Assembly: GCF_000024865.1 (NCBI RefSeq)
Contig: NC_013595.1
Coordinates: 8,494,001-8,558,000 of the forward strand
Source of the DNA: Streptosporangium roseum DSM 43021
GTDB taxonomy: Bacteria > Actinomycetota > Actinomycetes > Streptosporangiales > Streptosporangiaceae
DNA length: 64,000 nt
Direction of reading: 5' to 3'
Of this stretch, positions 33,762 through 42,414 are shown one piece after another. The position numbers were made by a program, and so were the translations under genes. Under the pieces are notes generated by a model, which worked only from the letters and a program-made list of their open reading frames with translations, was not told the origin of the DNA and did no database searches. The number at the start of each line of letters is the position of its first letter. Position 1 is the first letter of the stretch.

Positions 33762-34477
33762 GTGACGTTGAGGAAACTCGTCTTGGTCGGGCTGCGACGC
33801 GCCAGGAGTTCGAGATCGGCAGAGGCGGCGATGCCGGGTCCTACCCCGATAGCCGCTCCGCCGCAGGTCCGCCTGCCCGGGTTTTCCCGGCCGGTGGTGG
33901 GTTTCGCGCTGGTTCCGGTCATGACCGTGCTGCCGTCCGCGCAGTTTGGTGCTGCTGGGTGAGGCCGCGGACTTCGCGGTTCTGGCCGGCAGCACCGTCA
34001 CCAACACCGGTGCCACCACCGTCACCGGCGATCTCGGGCTGAGCCCGGGGACAGCGGTGACCGGTTTTCCGCCGGGTTAGGTGAGCGGGACGATCCACAC
34101 GGCCGACGCCGCCGCCCAGCCAAGGCCGATCTGGCCGCCGCCTACGACGACGCCGCGGCTCGGACTCCCGCCACCACCGTGGCCGCCGAACTCGGCGCCA
34201 CCACCCTGACACCAGGCGTCTACACCTCCGCCGCGGGCACGTTCGGAATCACCGGTATCCTGACCCTCGACGCGCAAGGGAATACGGACGCGGTCTTCAT
34301 CTTCCAGACCGCTTCCACCCTCATCACCACCTCGGCCAGCACCGTGACCCTCACCGGCGGCGCCCTCTCCATCACCATGCCCGCACCCACGAACCTGGGA
34401 TCCGCGAGGGCCGCCACCGTGTCGGCCCACCTCGGCGACGTCACCGTGATCGACAACCGTGGCGCCCCGTCCACCGC
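33762..34477 (+). pseudogene. decayed DUF3494 (ice-binding-like) surface protein gene
   Basis: Three frames must be joined to read the family. Frame one (33762-33960) looks like an export signal ending near FALVPVMTVLPSAQF. Frame two (from 33949) has ADFAVLAGSTVTNTG and TTVTGDLGLSPGTAVTGFP, then an in-frame TAG at 34078. After a shift near 34110 the third frame gives TTLTPGVYTSAAGTFGITG and DAVFIFQTASTL. These are hallmark strands of the DUF3494 adhesin/ice-binding fold. Two frameshifts and a stop make it non-functional. The end runs into an integrase remnant. Confidence 0.75.
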
Positions 34478-34767
34478 TTGGACCGCCAACTGGCCAAGCA
34501 CCTGCGCGAGGAGCGACCCGGCCACGCCTACCTCGAAGAGGTCTTCCGGCACCTGCGGCCGAGCTCCACGTCCCGGTGCGACGCCGGCCCAAGAAGCTGC
34601 CCGACGTCCCCACCGAGGCCGAGATCCGCAGCTACTGCACCACCGTGTGGGCCGCGCGCCGTACCGGCGACATCGCGCCCATCAAGACACCGCTCTACAC
34701 CGGCGTCCGCGTCGCCGAACTGGTCAAGAACCGCATCGACGACGCCCTCATCCAGCCCTATTCCTGA
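34478..34767 (+). pseudogene. tyrosine recombinase (phage-type integrase) remnant
   Basis: About 95 codons in two frames. The second part (from about 34590) reads KLPDVPTEAEIRSYCTTVWAARRTGDIAPIKTPLYTGVRVAELVKNRIDD, the box I region (TGVRVAEL with the catalytic Arg) of tyrosine recombinases. The preceding piece (LAKHLREERPGHAYLEEVF) fits the core-binding part but is in another frame. The catalytic HxxR and Tyr boxes are absent. It abuts the DUF3494 relic and its 3' end overlaps the MOSC gene stop. Confidence 0.65.
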
Positions 34768-35383
34768 CCTCCGCGGGCAGCTTGTCGGCGGCCGCCAGCC
34801 GCGGCAGCAGCCGCGGTTCCAGGGTCATCGCCCGGAAGACGAGCGCGACGGTCACGTCGTGGCCGGGCTGGTGCACGACCTCGACCGGGTCGGCGGCACG
34901 GATTTCGCCGGGCTCGATCATGCGCAGATACGCGCCCGGCCGTGCGGCCCGCATGAACCGCTTGATCCAGCCGTCACGCTCCAGCCAGCCCTGGAACGTC
35001 GCGCACGGGATACGCGCGCACGACACCTCCAGGACGACGTCCGGCCCGATCCGCCAGCGCTCACCGATCAGGGCGCCGTTGACGTCCAGCCCCAGAGTCG
35101 TGAGATTCTCCCCGAAGACCCCGTTTGTGAGCGAGCTGCCGAATTCGGCTTCCCACCCGTCGAGATCCTCGCGGGCGTAAGCATAGACGGCCTGGTCGGA
35201 GCCACCGTGGTGCTCCACGTCATAGACCCGGTCACCGGCGAGACCGACCGCGCCGGTGCCCTTGGGGCCGGGGGCGGTGACGGCGACCGGGCCGTCAACG
35301 GGCTGCTTGTCGATGCCCGTCAACCCCAGCCCCTTCCACGGGTTGGGGCGGGGCCGGCCGATGTTGACGGAGAGCAGCCTCAT
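34748..35383 (-). CDS. MOSC domain-containing protein
   Basis: 211 residues from ATG 35383. Typical YiiM-like MOSC pattern: LLSVNIGRPRP at the start, AGDRVYDVEHHGGSDQAVYAYAREDLDGW and FGENLTTLGLDV, then the VSCARIPCATFQGW segment with the conserved Cys. MOSC proteins transfer sulfur or bind molybdenum cofactor and detoxify N-hydroxylated compounds. It converges on the integrase remnant and stands alone. Confidence 0.9.
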   Translation of the reverse strand: MRLLSVNIGRPRPNPWKGLGLTGIDKQPVDGPVAVTAPGPKGTGAVGLAGDRVYDVEHHGGSDQAVYAYAREDLDGWEAEFGSSLTNGVFGENLTTLGLDVNGALIGERWRIGPDVVLEVSCARIPCATFQGWLERDGWIKRFMRAARPGAYLRMIEPGEIRAADPVEVVHQPGHDVTVALVFRAMTLEPRLLPRLAAADKLPAEVRNRAG

Positions 35384-35540
35384 GGTGGCGACGGTACGGT
35401 CCGCCGCTCGCTCGGGCCACATGTTTTCCCGCCGTTGCCGCGACGGGCCGGCTTCCGGTGACCGGGCAGCCGGGGGACGGAGTGGTGTTCCGCCGGGACG
35501 GCCGGACCGGGAGGCCGTCGTCCGGGTTCTCCGCGTGACG

Positions 35541-36122
35541 TCACCAGAGCTTGTCGATCTCGCCCGGGTACAGCTCGATCCGGGAGTGCTGGAACGACGA
35601 TCGGTGGCGACGGGCCTCGACCGAGAAGAAGCCGGCTATGGTGACCTTGCCGAAGCCGGGCTGGTCGCTGGGGAACGGGGCCTGAGGGGTCCCCCCGACG
35701 AGGACCGCGCCGGGCAGCGGCCTCCAGCCGGCGCTCTCGTAGAACCCCTGCAGGGGACGGTCGCAGGTGAACAGCCCGAGATCCAGGTCCATCGCGGCCA
35801 TCGACTCGCGGGCCGCTGTCACCAGGCGGCGGCCGTGGCCCCTGCCGCGCGCCTCCCGGCGCGTCACCACCGTGCTCAGACCTCCGGCCCGGTAGCACCG
35901 TCCGGCGTGGACGATCTCCTTGGAGAGGATGTCCAGGGCTGCCAGCACCGCGCCGCCGTCCACCAGCAGCACCGACAACGGCCGCAGCCCGGGGTCGTGG
36001 ATGGGCGCCCCTTCGGTGACGGCGGTGGGATCCTCCGCCGGCCACGCCTGGTGCCGCAGGTCCGACACCTGCGCGCGGAGTTCGGGCGGGGTGGCCGCCT
36101 CCGGATACGACACGATCTGCAC
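35541..36122 (-). CDS. GNAT family N-acetyltransferase
   Basis: 193 residues. The acetyl-CoA site is in STVVTRREARGRGHGRRLVTAARE (R/QxxGxG/A variant RGRGHG), followed by LGLFTCDRPLQGFYESAGW, the usual beta5-alpha4 region. No signal peptide. Its substrate is unknown. It lies 7 bp from the end of the DUF4142 gene and the two run in the same direction. Confidence 0.85.
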   Translation of the reverse strand: MQIVSYPEAATPPELRAQVSDLRHQAWPAEDPTAVTEGAPIHDPGLRPLSVLLVDGGAVLAALDILSKEIVHAGRCYRAGGLSTVVTRREARGRGHGRRLVTAARESMAAMDLDLGLFTCDRPLQGFYESAGWRPLPGAVLVGGTPQAPFPSDQPGFGKVTIAGFFSVEARRHRSSFQHSRIELYPGEIDKLW

Positions 36123-36129
36123 GCGCCGA

Positions 36130-36780
36130 TTATTTCCTCCCGGCCCGGCCTGTCCCCGGCAGGGACACCGTCAGGATCGCCGGCGGCCGGTCCGGGCTCA
36201 GGGCTCCGAGGGCTTTCTCCGCGGCGAGCAGCCGGTCCAGGTGATCCTGGACGATCGGCCGGGCGGCCTTGGCGAGCGCCTTGACCTGGGGCACCGACCC
36301 GTCGGCGATCTCCTTCTTGATCGCGGCCAGGGCCGCACGGTGACTGTAGACCATCGTCTTGGTCCAGGCCTTGTCGAACTCCGTGCCGGACAGGGCGTCC
36401 AACTCCTTGGCCTTGGTCTGCTGGCGCGCCGTGGGTTGCTCGGGCAGCGTCACCTTCAGCCGCTGCGCGACCTGCTGGAGCTTCTTGTCGAGTTTGGTGT
36501 GGTCGGCGACGAGCATGGCCCCGATCGAACGGACGGCGTTGGCCTTCCCCTTGCTCTGGGCGGCCTTGCCGGCGGCGATCTCGGTGAGGTTGCCCTGATG
36601 CGCCTGGGTCAGGAACTGCCTGTCCTGCGCGGGCACCCGGCCCTCATCCGAGGACGTCGTCGTCGGCCTCGGCACCGGCGTCGGCGCGGGTGTCAGGGCC
36701 GAGGCCGTCGAGCCGCCCGTCAGCGCCAGCACGGCAGCGGAGGTCGCCGCGATCGCCACGAGTGGGGTATGGAGCGCCAT
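36130..36780 (-). CDS. secreted DUF4142 protein
   Basis: 216 residues from ATG 36780 with GGAGG 5 bp upstream. A signal peptide (about 1-28) is followed by a Pro/Thr-rich linker and a four-helix, ferritin-like DUF4142 domain: DRQFLTQAHQGNLTEIAAGKAAQ, VRSIGAMLVADHTKLDKKLQQVAQ and RAALAAIKKEI. The family is periplasmic or extracytoplasmic and of unknown function. It is followed closely by the GNAT gene. Confidence 0.87.
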   Translation of the reverse strand: MALHTPLVAIAATSAAVLALTGGSTASALTPAPTPVPRPTTTSSDEGRVPAQDRQFLTQAHQGNLTEIAAGKAAQSKGKANAVRSIGAMLVADHTKLDKKLQQVAQRLKVTLPEQPTARQQTKAKELDALSGTEFDKAWTKTMVYSHRAALAAIKKEIADGSVPQVKALAKAARPIVQDHLDRLLAAEKALGALSPDRPPAILTVSLPGTGRAGRK

Positions 36781-37405
36781 CACTACCTCCGGGAATGTGT
36801 CCTGGCGGATTTTCCACCACCCCAGAGGCCTTTCCCGGCACAGAACTTTCCATGTGGACAAAACGCCACATTAGTACCAAATACCCCTATTCAATTACAT
36901 TACATAACAGGCCACTCCTTTCCCCGGAGTCGGGTGGGGCGGACGGACCAGCGTCCGGCGTCCTCGCCGTGCAGCCGAGCGAAGATCGCCGGACTGTCGA
37001 AGCGAGGAAGGCGCAACCGATCCGTCAGAGGTGCCCGGGGCGGCGGACCGGCAGTCCCACAGCGATACGTAGTCGTCGGCCGGTCGCGTGCCCGACAGAG
37101 CATCTCCGATCCGTGACGGCCACCGGCCGGCGACCATGGCCGGCGAGGACGCCACGGACACCGTCGCGCACATCCTCGGCAAGACACCGCCGGCCAGGAG
37201 CCTGCCGGAAACGCCTCTTCGGGGAGTGTAACCCACCGCTGCCGATCAAGAACGGAGTGTCAACGCCGCGACGCCTCCGCCACGGCGGAGCCCTGTAAAC
37301 CCACGATCACCGGCGGGCCGTACGTATGACGGCATCCCCGGCCCGATCCTCGGCGAACCCGCGATCTTCGGCGGGTCCGGCCCGCCTCGGGCCCGGCAGG
37401 GGCGG
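36781..37405. other. 625-bp region without a supported gene
   Basis: The first 120 bp are the A/T-rich promoter area of the DUF4142 gene. Further on, open frames exist on both strands (36690-37298 + and 36895-37236 -), but none has a ribosome site, recognisable domain or third-position GC pattern. It could hold an eroded gene. I see no RNA gene or repeat. Confidence 0.5.
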
Positions 37406-38281
37406 CTATCGACGATCTTCCACCAGGCGGGCGGTGACCAGCCATCCCCGGCCGGTACCCGCACGGTCCGGGTCGAACGCCGGTGGCACCGGGCGGCGGT
37501 ATCCCGCCGCGACCTCACCGAGGTCACGGAGAGCCGGGCGCCATCCTCGTCCGCGGAGCCAGGAGGCGAGATCCCCGGCGGGACCGCCCCGCCACAGGTC
37601 GACGAGCTCTGCGGAGATCGCCCGCCGGGCGGCACGGAGCGGTTCGGAGTCCTCCATGTGGTCCAGAGCCAGGACGCTGCCGGGGGCCGAGGCGCAGGTG
37701 ATGCGATCCAGGAGGAGGTCGGCGGCGTCGGCCGGCAGGGCGTACAGGATCCCCTCGGCCAACCAGGCGGTCGGCACGTGCGGCCGGAGACCCGCCTCGA
37801 CCAGCGCACCCGGCCAGTCGTCGCGCAGATCCGCGGGGACCTCCACCCGGTCGCAGCGCGCGAGGACGCCATGTCCGGCCAGGCAGGTCCTCCTGAACGC
37901 CAGCACGTCGGCGAAGTCGACCTCGAAGACGCGCGTCCCGGCGGGCCAGTCCAGCCGGAACGCGCGGGTGTCCAGACCGCACGCCAGCAGCACCACCTGG
38001 GCGCACCCGGCCCCGGCGGCCTCCAGCAACGCCCGGTCCAGGAAACGCGTGCGGACCGCCACCTGATCGGCCATCAGCTCCGCGAAGCCCGGACCGGTCG
38101 ACGCCGGCGCGGCCGTCCACACCGATCTGGCGACGCCGTCCGCGTCCAGGAACGTCCGCGCGTAGGGGTCGTCGAAGAGCCGGTCCGCGCGGCGGCTCTC
38201 CTCCGCTCGCAGGAAGGCGACCCCCAGGGCGGTCGCGCCGATTCCGGTCAGCTCGCCGGCGAGTTCGGGTCGGTGTGCCAT
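37406..38281 (-). CDS. class I SAM-dependent methyltransferase (leucine carboxyl methyltransferase-like)
   Basis: 291 residues from ATG 38281 with GGAGGA 7 bp upstream. The family pattern is FLRAEESRRADRLFDDPYA, VAVRTRFLDRALLEA and QVVLLACGLDTRAFRLDWP (the SAM loop), then VFEVDFADVLAFR. Such O-methyltransferases are frequent in actinobacteria, often with secondary-metabolite or stress genes. It is divergent from a TetR gene with twin operators between them, and is its probable target. Confidence 0.9.
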   Translation of the reverse strand: MAHRPELAGELTGIGATALGVAFLRAEESRRADRLFDDPYARTFLDADGVARSVWTAAPASTGPGFAELMADQVAVRTRFLDRALLEAAGAGCAQVVLLACGLDTRAFRLDWPAGTRVFEVDFADVLAFRRTCLAGHGVLARCDRVEVPADLRDDWPGALVEAGLRPHVPTAWLAEGILYALPADAADLLLDRITCASAPGSVLALDHMEDSEPLRAARRAISAELVDLWRGGPAGDLASWLRGRGWRPALRDLGEVAAGYRRPVPPAFDPDRAGTGRGWLVTARLVEDRR

Positions 38282-38364
38282 CGTGCTCCTCCAGGGCTGT
38301 CGTGAACGCCTCCCCCGGACGGGCCGGGCGCGGGCGTCCTCCCCGTCCCTCCCCACCCGGGAAA

Positions 38365-38380
38365 GAGCGAATGCTCGTTC
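38365..38380. promoter_or_regulatory. TetR-type operator 1 (methyltransferase side)
   Basis: GAGCGAATGCTCGTTC is an imperfect palindrome nearly identical to the second site 51 bp away. On the minus strand it lies behind TTGAAA (38388-38383), where it would overlap the methyltransferase promoter. Confidence 0.6.
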
Positions 38381-38408
38381 TCTTTCAAGCTGCCACGCCC
38401 GCACCGGA

Positions 38409-38437
38409 TTGACAAGAGCGAACACTCGTTCTTTCAT
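38409..38437 (+). promoter_or_regulatory. tetR promoter with operator 2 inside the spacer
   Basis: TTGACA (38409-38414) and TTTCAT (38432-38437) are 17 bp apart. The operator GAGCGAACACTCGTTC (38416-38431) fills the spacer exactly, so a bound repressor would exclude RNA polymerase. The tetR ATG is at 38444, so the transcript may be nearly leaderless. Confidence 0.6.
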
Positions 38438-38443
38438 GGGGCC

Positions 38444-39061
38444 ATGTCACCCGTCTCGCCGGCGCACCTCGCGGCGCGGCGCGCCCAGCTCCTCAAGGCC
38501 GCCCGCACCTGCTTCGCCCGCAACGGCTTCCACGCCACGTCGATGCAGGAGGTCCTCAGCGAGGCCCGCATGTCCCCCGGCGGCGCGTACCGCTACTTCC
38601 CCAGCAAGGAAGCCCTCGTGGCCGCCATCGCCACCGAGACCCTGACCGAGGTCTCCGCCGCGCTCAAGGCCCTGTCGGAGGACGGCTCCACCCCGGGGCC
38701 CGACGACATGGTGACCGCAGTGACCTCCACCATCGAGCGGCTCGACGCGCTGCACGACACGGCCAAGCTGGAGATCCAGGTGTGGGCGGAGGCCCAGCGC
38801 TCCCCGCTGCTCGCCGAGCAGTTCGCCAGGGCGTTCGCCGACGTGGAGCGCTTCATGACCGAGCAGGTCGAGACCTACCAGGGACGCGGCCTCATCGAGC
38901 GCGGCGTGCCGGCCGGCCACATCGCCCGGGTCCTCATCGGCCTCGTACACGGTTTCATGGTCCAGCGGACCCTGCTCCAGGCCGACACCGCCCAGTTCCG
39001 CGACGGCTTGCGTGCCCTGGTCGCGGGACCCGGCCGCGCCCCCGACCCGCCGCCGGGGTGA
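38444..39061 (+). CDS. TetR/AcrR family transcriptional regulator
   Basis: 205 residues. The DNA-binding domain is clear: RAQLLKAARTCFARNGFHATSMQEVLSEARMSPGGAYRYFPSKEALV. The C-terminal ligand-binding helices show no recognisable subgroup. Twin operators at 38365 and 38416 in the divergent gap suggest it represses itself and the methyltransferase. It converges with the ABC exporter gene of the cysteine-rich peptide locus. Confidence 0.92.
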   Translation: MSPVSPAHLAARRAQLLKAARTCFARNGFHATSMQEVLSEARMSPGGAYRYFPSKEALVAAIATETLTEVSAALKALSEDGSTPGPDDMVTAVTSTIERLDALHDTAKLEIQVWAEAQRSPLLAEQFARAFADVERFMTEQVETYQGRGLIERGVPAGHIARVLIGLVHGFMVQRTLLQADTAQFRDGLRALVAGPGRAPDPPPG

Positions 39062-40921
39062 TCACTGGACGCCGGCGTCCTCGCGGTAGCCGCGGGCCTG
39101 CATCTCGAAGAGCCGGGCGTATCCCCCGCCCGTGGCCGTGAGCTCGTCGTGCGTCCCCCGCTCCGCGATCCGGCCGCCGTCGAGCACGACGATCAGGTCC
39201 GCGTCGCGGACCGCGCCGAGCCGGTGGGACACGAGCAGGCTGGTACGGCCGGCGCGATGCTCACGGAGCCGCCGGTGCACCTCGTACTCGGCCTGCGCGT
39301 CCAGGCCCGAGCTGGGCTCGTCGAGGACGAGCAGGTCACGCCCCTCGCGCAGCATCGCGCGGGCCAGGGCCAGACGCTGCCACTGGCCCCCGGAGAGCAC
39401 CACTCCGGCCTGCGGGTCGTCCTCGTCCTCCGGCCCGAAGAAGATCCGGCTCAGCAGCGTGTCGTAGCCCCGGGGCAGCGCCTGGACGGTCTCGTGGACG
39501 TCCGCCATCCCGGCTGCGGCCTGGATGCGGGCGCGGTCGGACAGCGCCTCGATCTCCCCCACCCCGATGTTCTCCGCCGCCGTCAGGTCGTAGCTCATGT
39601 AGTCCTGGAAGAGCACGCCCATCCTGGCGCGCAGCTCGGCCGGCGGCACCTCGCGGAGATCCACGCCGTCCCAGAGGATGCTCCCCCGGGACGGGTCGTA
39701 GAACCGGCACAGCAGCTTGATCAGGGTGCTCTTGCCCGCCCCGTTGAGCCCCACCAGCGCGACCGACGCGCCGTGCGGGATCGTCAGGTCGACCCCTCGC
39801 AGCACCCACGGGTGGCTGTCGTCGTAGCGGAACCACACGTCGCGCAGCTCGATGCCCCGCCGCAGCGCGGGCAGCGCGGCGGCCGACCGCGGGGACGGCA
39901 GGTCGTCGGGGAGCGACGTCACCTGCTCGTGGTAGCCGAACAGGGACAGCGCCTGGCGGGCATGGGCCGCGTTCTCCACCGTCGCGATCAGCGCGGCCTG
40001 CGTTCCGGCCACGGCGGCGGCGAACGCGGTCACGTCACCGAGGGTCAGCCGGCCGTCCACGGCGGCGTACACCGCCCACATCAGTCCCACACCGCTGACC
40101 GCGGCCGACAGCACCGCCAGCACCGACTGGGTGAGTGCCTCCCGCCGGTCCAGCCGCCGGTCTCCGGCCTGGATGACGGCCAGCTCCCCGAACATCCGGC
40201 CCTTGAGGAAGTCGCCCAGCCCGAAGAGCCGGACCTCCTTGGCGGCCTGCACGTCGGTGATGAGGGAGGAGTAGAGGACCTGCCGCCGGATTCCCGCAGA
40301 CTGCCCGGCGATCATCCTCGTCCGCCGCTTCTCCAGCGACATCAGGGCGACCAGGGCGGGGACCGCCGCCAGCGCCACCAGCCCCGCCATCAGCGGGCTC
40401 AGCACGGCCAGCGCGGCGAGAAGGCCGACCAGCGTGATGACGTTGCGCCCGACGTCGAACAGGCCGGAGGTGATGGGCCTCAGCGCGCCGCCCGTCGCCT
40501 GCGCGGCCATCCGCAACCTGTCCAGGAAATCGGGGTTCTCGAACCGCGACAGGCCCTGGAACCCGTTCACCGCGGTGTACAGGCGGTCCTGCATCAGGCG
40601 GTCCAGCCGGCGCTCCGTCTCGGCCTGCAGATAGGCGATGAGATGCGGCAGCACCCCGGCGGCCAGCCCCAGGACGATGAGGCCGCAGGCGGGCAGCAGC
40701 ACCTGGTCGGTACGGCCGGCCGCCAGCTCGTCGACGAGAAGCTTCGTCGCCCACACGGTCCCCATGGGCAACAGACCGCCGATGACGGTCACCGCCAGCT
40801 GGGACAGGGCCAGGCCGGGGCCGATACGCCAGCACAGCTGCACCACCGTTCCGGCGTATCGCGACAGGCGGCGGAGCCGGCCCCCGTCCGGCTCCGCTTC
40901 CGAGACCGGAGACGTCGTCAC
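39062..40921 (-). CDS. ABC transporter, fused membrane and ATPase domains (candidate peptide exporter)
   Basis: 619 residues. Six membrane helices occupy about 30-330 and the ATPase 355-600: Walker A GLNGAGKST (391-399), LSGGQ (509-513) and Walker B LLVLDEP (530-536). There is no C39 peptidase domain at the N-terminus, so any leader cleavage must be done by another enzyme. The GTG start overlaps the stop of the thioredoxin-like gene (GTGA). Its position after redox genes and a small Cys-rich peptide suggests it exports that peptide, though lipid or drug export cannot be excluded. Confidence 0.85.
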   Translation of the reverse strand: MTTSPVSEAEPDGGRLRRLSRYAGTVVQLCWRIGPGLALSQLAVTVIGGLLPMGTVWATKLLVDELAAGRTDQVLLPACGLIVLGLAAGVLPHLIAYLQAETERRLDRLMQDRLYTAVNGFQGLSRFENPDFLDRLRMAAQATGGALRPITSGLFDVGRNVITLVGLLAALAVLSPLMAGLVALAAVPALVALMSLEKRRTRMIAGQSAGIRRQVLYSSLITDVQAAKEVRLFGLGDFLKGRMFGELAVIQAGDRRLDRREALTQSVLAVLSAAVSGVGLMWAVYAAVDGRLTLGDVTAFAAAVAGTQAALIATVENAAHARQALSLFGYHEQVTSLPDDLPSPRSAAALPALRRGIELRDVWFRYDDSHPWVLRGVDLTIPHGASVALVGLNGAGKSTLIKLLCRFYDPSRGSILWDGVDLREVPPAELRARMGVLFQDYMSYDLTAAENIGVGEIEALSDRARIQAAAGMADVHETVQALPRGYDTLLSRIFFGPEDEDDPQAGVVLSGGQWQRLALARAMLREGRDLLVLDEPSSGLDAQAEYEVHRRLREHRAGRTSLLVSHRLGAVRDADLIVVLDGGRIAERGTHDELTATGGGYARLFEMQARGYREDAGVQ

Positions 40922-41427
40922 CTCGCGCGGGCCGTTCCGGCGAGGGCGTCCAGCTCCGTGTCCGCCCCCACGATCGTGCCGTCCGGGTCGACCCGGAGGA
41001 ACGTCGGGAAAGCCTCGATGCCGACCGCCTTCACCAGGCGGTCGGCCTGTTCCGCCGTGGCGACGCGCGCCGTACCGCCGATCATCCCGATGAGGTCGCC
41101 GGCCTTCTCCCCGTCCCCGGAGATGACCGCCATGGCGGTGCCGGTCCGGGCCGCGTCGGCGAAACGCGGTGCGTGCTCATGGCACGCGCCGCAGCTGACG
41201 TCGAAGAACGCCACGAGCCGTGGCCACTCGCCGCCGTCCGCTCCGACGGGGGGCAGCGTGCGGCCGATCAGGGCTCCCGGATTGTAGGAATCGAACCGCG
41301 CCGATCCGGCGAGACGTTCCAACTCGGCGGTGTGCTCGCGTAGGCGGCGCAGTACCGCGAAGGTGAGCACCAGGTCGAAGAGGCAGAGTATGCCGACCAG
41401 CACGACGGCGGCGATCAGAAAAATCAT
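40918..41427 (-). CDS. membrane-anchored thioredoxin-like (MauD/TlpA-type) protein
   Basis: 169 residues. One N-terminal membrane helix (about 2-26) is followed by a charged coil and a thioredoxin-like domain. FFDVSCGACHEHAPRF holds the CxxC (Cys79, Cys82), and AFPTFLRVDPDG is the cis-Pro region. In the methylamine dehydrogenase system, MauD and MauE are needed to form disulfides in the Cys-rich light subunit; this gene is paired with a MauE-like gene in the same way. It probably oxidises or isomerises the cluster's Cys-rich peptide outside the membrane. Confidence 0.85.
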   Translation of the reverse strand: MIFLIAAVVLVGILCLFDLVLTFAVLRRLREHTAELERLAGSARFDSYNPGALIGRTLPPVGADGGEWPRLVAFFDVSCGACHEHAPRFADAARTGTAMAVISGDGEKAGDLIGMIGGTARVATAEQADRLVKAVGIEAFPTFLRVDPDGTIVGADTELDALAGTARAR

Positions 41428-41470
41428 CGGACAACCTCACTTAAGGACTTCGAGTCGCCACACCCGCGCG

Positions 41471-42013
41471 TCATCGCGGCGGGGCGGAGGTGGTGAACAG
41501 GCCCAGCAGGTCGTCGAGGCGTACGACGAACAGGGCGCCCACGGCGGCGGTGACCAGTGCGAGGACGATCCCCGCCGGGTGTGCCCCGGCCCCGGCGTCA
41601 CCGGCGACGGCCCCTGCCGTGAGCCCGGTACCGCCGGCCAGCAGCAGGAGGAGATTGCGCACCACGTGCGCCTTGCCGAGCGGCGCGGCGGAGGCTCCGA
41701 AACAGCGGCACGGCGCGCGCCGGCCCCGGCGCATGGCGGCCAGGATGCCGGCGGTCAGCGCGGCGAGCAGCGCCATCGCCACCGCGAATCCCAGGAGCAC
41801 GGTGGACGGCAGCGCGAGCGACAGGATCACCACGGCCTCCGCCCCCAGCACGGCGTACGCCGCCATCACGGATCCGGCGCGCGGGAACATCCCCAGGGCC
41901 ACGATCGAGGCCACGAACTCGCCGAACGCCGCTCGCCCGCGGATCTTGCCCGCCAGCGCGACCAGGAAGACGCCGGCCAGCAGAGCCCGGCAGCCGATCG
42001 TCAAATAGAGCAT
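41471..42013 (-). CDS. MauE/DoxX-like redox membrane protein
   Basis: 180 residues from ATG 42013; an open frame continues 20 residues upstream but adds only polar sequence. Four or five membrane helices are seen. The family start (LYLTIGCRALLAGVFLVALAGKIRG) and the PCRCFG motif with Cys102 and Cys104 between helices are typical of MauE. It probably relays electrons to or from the thioredoxin-like partner. It lies between the small Cys-rich peptide gene and the MauD-like gene. Confidence 0.85.
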   Translation of the reverse strand: MLYLTIGCRALLAGVFLVALAGKIRGRAAFGEFVASIVALGMFPRAGSVMAAYAVLGAEAVVILSLALPSTVLLGFAVAMALLAALTAGILAAMRRGRRAPCRCFGASAAPLGKAHVVRNLLLLLAGGTGLTAGAVAGDAGAGAHPAGIVLALVTAAVGALFVVRLDDLLGLFTTSAPPR

Positions 42014-42144
42014 CTTCACCGTCTCACCGCTCGTTCCATCCCGCGACGAGCGTGTTTCGCGCATCCCCGCCACGGTGAGGACCCGCGAAACACGCCCGGA
42101 GCCCGGCGGCAGCTTCAGCCCCCGGACCTACGGGTTCTGCCCGA

Positions 42145-42336
42145 TCAGCAGCTCCCGCGCTTCTCACAGCCCGACACGCAGCCCGTCGTACCGCCGACGA
42201 TGTGGCAGAGCTTCTGGTACCTGGTCTTGCCGTAGCAGTAGCAGGTCATGTAGTAGGAGGTGTCAGCCTTGGCGGTCGCCTTCGGCACCAGCTTCCCGAG
42301 CACCCGGTCGCCGAGCTTTCCCAGCAGAGCGTTCAT
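42145..42336 (-). CDS. 63-residue cysteine-rich peptide (candidate secreted, disulfide-rich product)
   Basis: ATG at 42336 with GAAGGAG about 9 bp upstream. The N-terminal half (1-27) is an amphipathic Leu/Lys/Gly-rich leader-like segment (NALLGKLGDRVLGKLVP). The C-terminal half is rich in Tyr and Cys with six Cys at 32, 34, 44, 53, 57 and 63, the last being the final residue. It has no Sec signal. The layout (leader plus Cys-rich core, next to MauE, thioredoxin-like, ABC exporter and a signal-peptidase gene) suggests an exported peptide with three disulfides or with thioether bonds. I do not recognise a named family. Confidence 0.75.
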   Translation of the reverse strand: MNALLGKLGDRVLGKLVPKATAKADTSYYMTCYCYGKTRYQKLCHIVGGTTGCVSGCEKRGSC

Positions 42337-42352
42337 CTGGACTCACTCCTTC

Positions 42353-42410
42353 ATAGAGCGATATGGACAGCCGAAACGCTATTTTGGGGAAATACAGCCG
42401 CTGATACAGC
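42353..42410 (-). promoter_or_regulatory. heptamer direct repeats upstream of the Cys-rich peptide gene (possible SARP sites)
   Basis: On the minus strand GCTGTAT occurs at 42410-42404 and again at 42398-42392, 12 bp apart. A weaker pair, GCTGTCC (42371-42365) and GCTCTAT (42359-42353), has the same 12-bp step. SARP regulators bind heptameric direct repeats with near one-turn spacing, and a SARP gene lies directly upstream. Confidence 0.4.
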
Positions 42411-42414
42411 GCAG

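Noticed and set aside
33293..33765. Several overlapping open frames beside the protease promoter
   Set aside because: No domain, no ribosome site and mixed codon bias. They are better seen as decayed or non-coding sequence.
36690..37298. Open frame of 202 codons in the long gap after the DUF4142 promoter
   Set aside because: The translation is basic, repetitive and domain-free and begins antisense within the DUF4142 gene. No start signal is seen.
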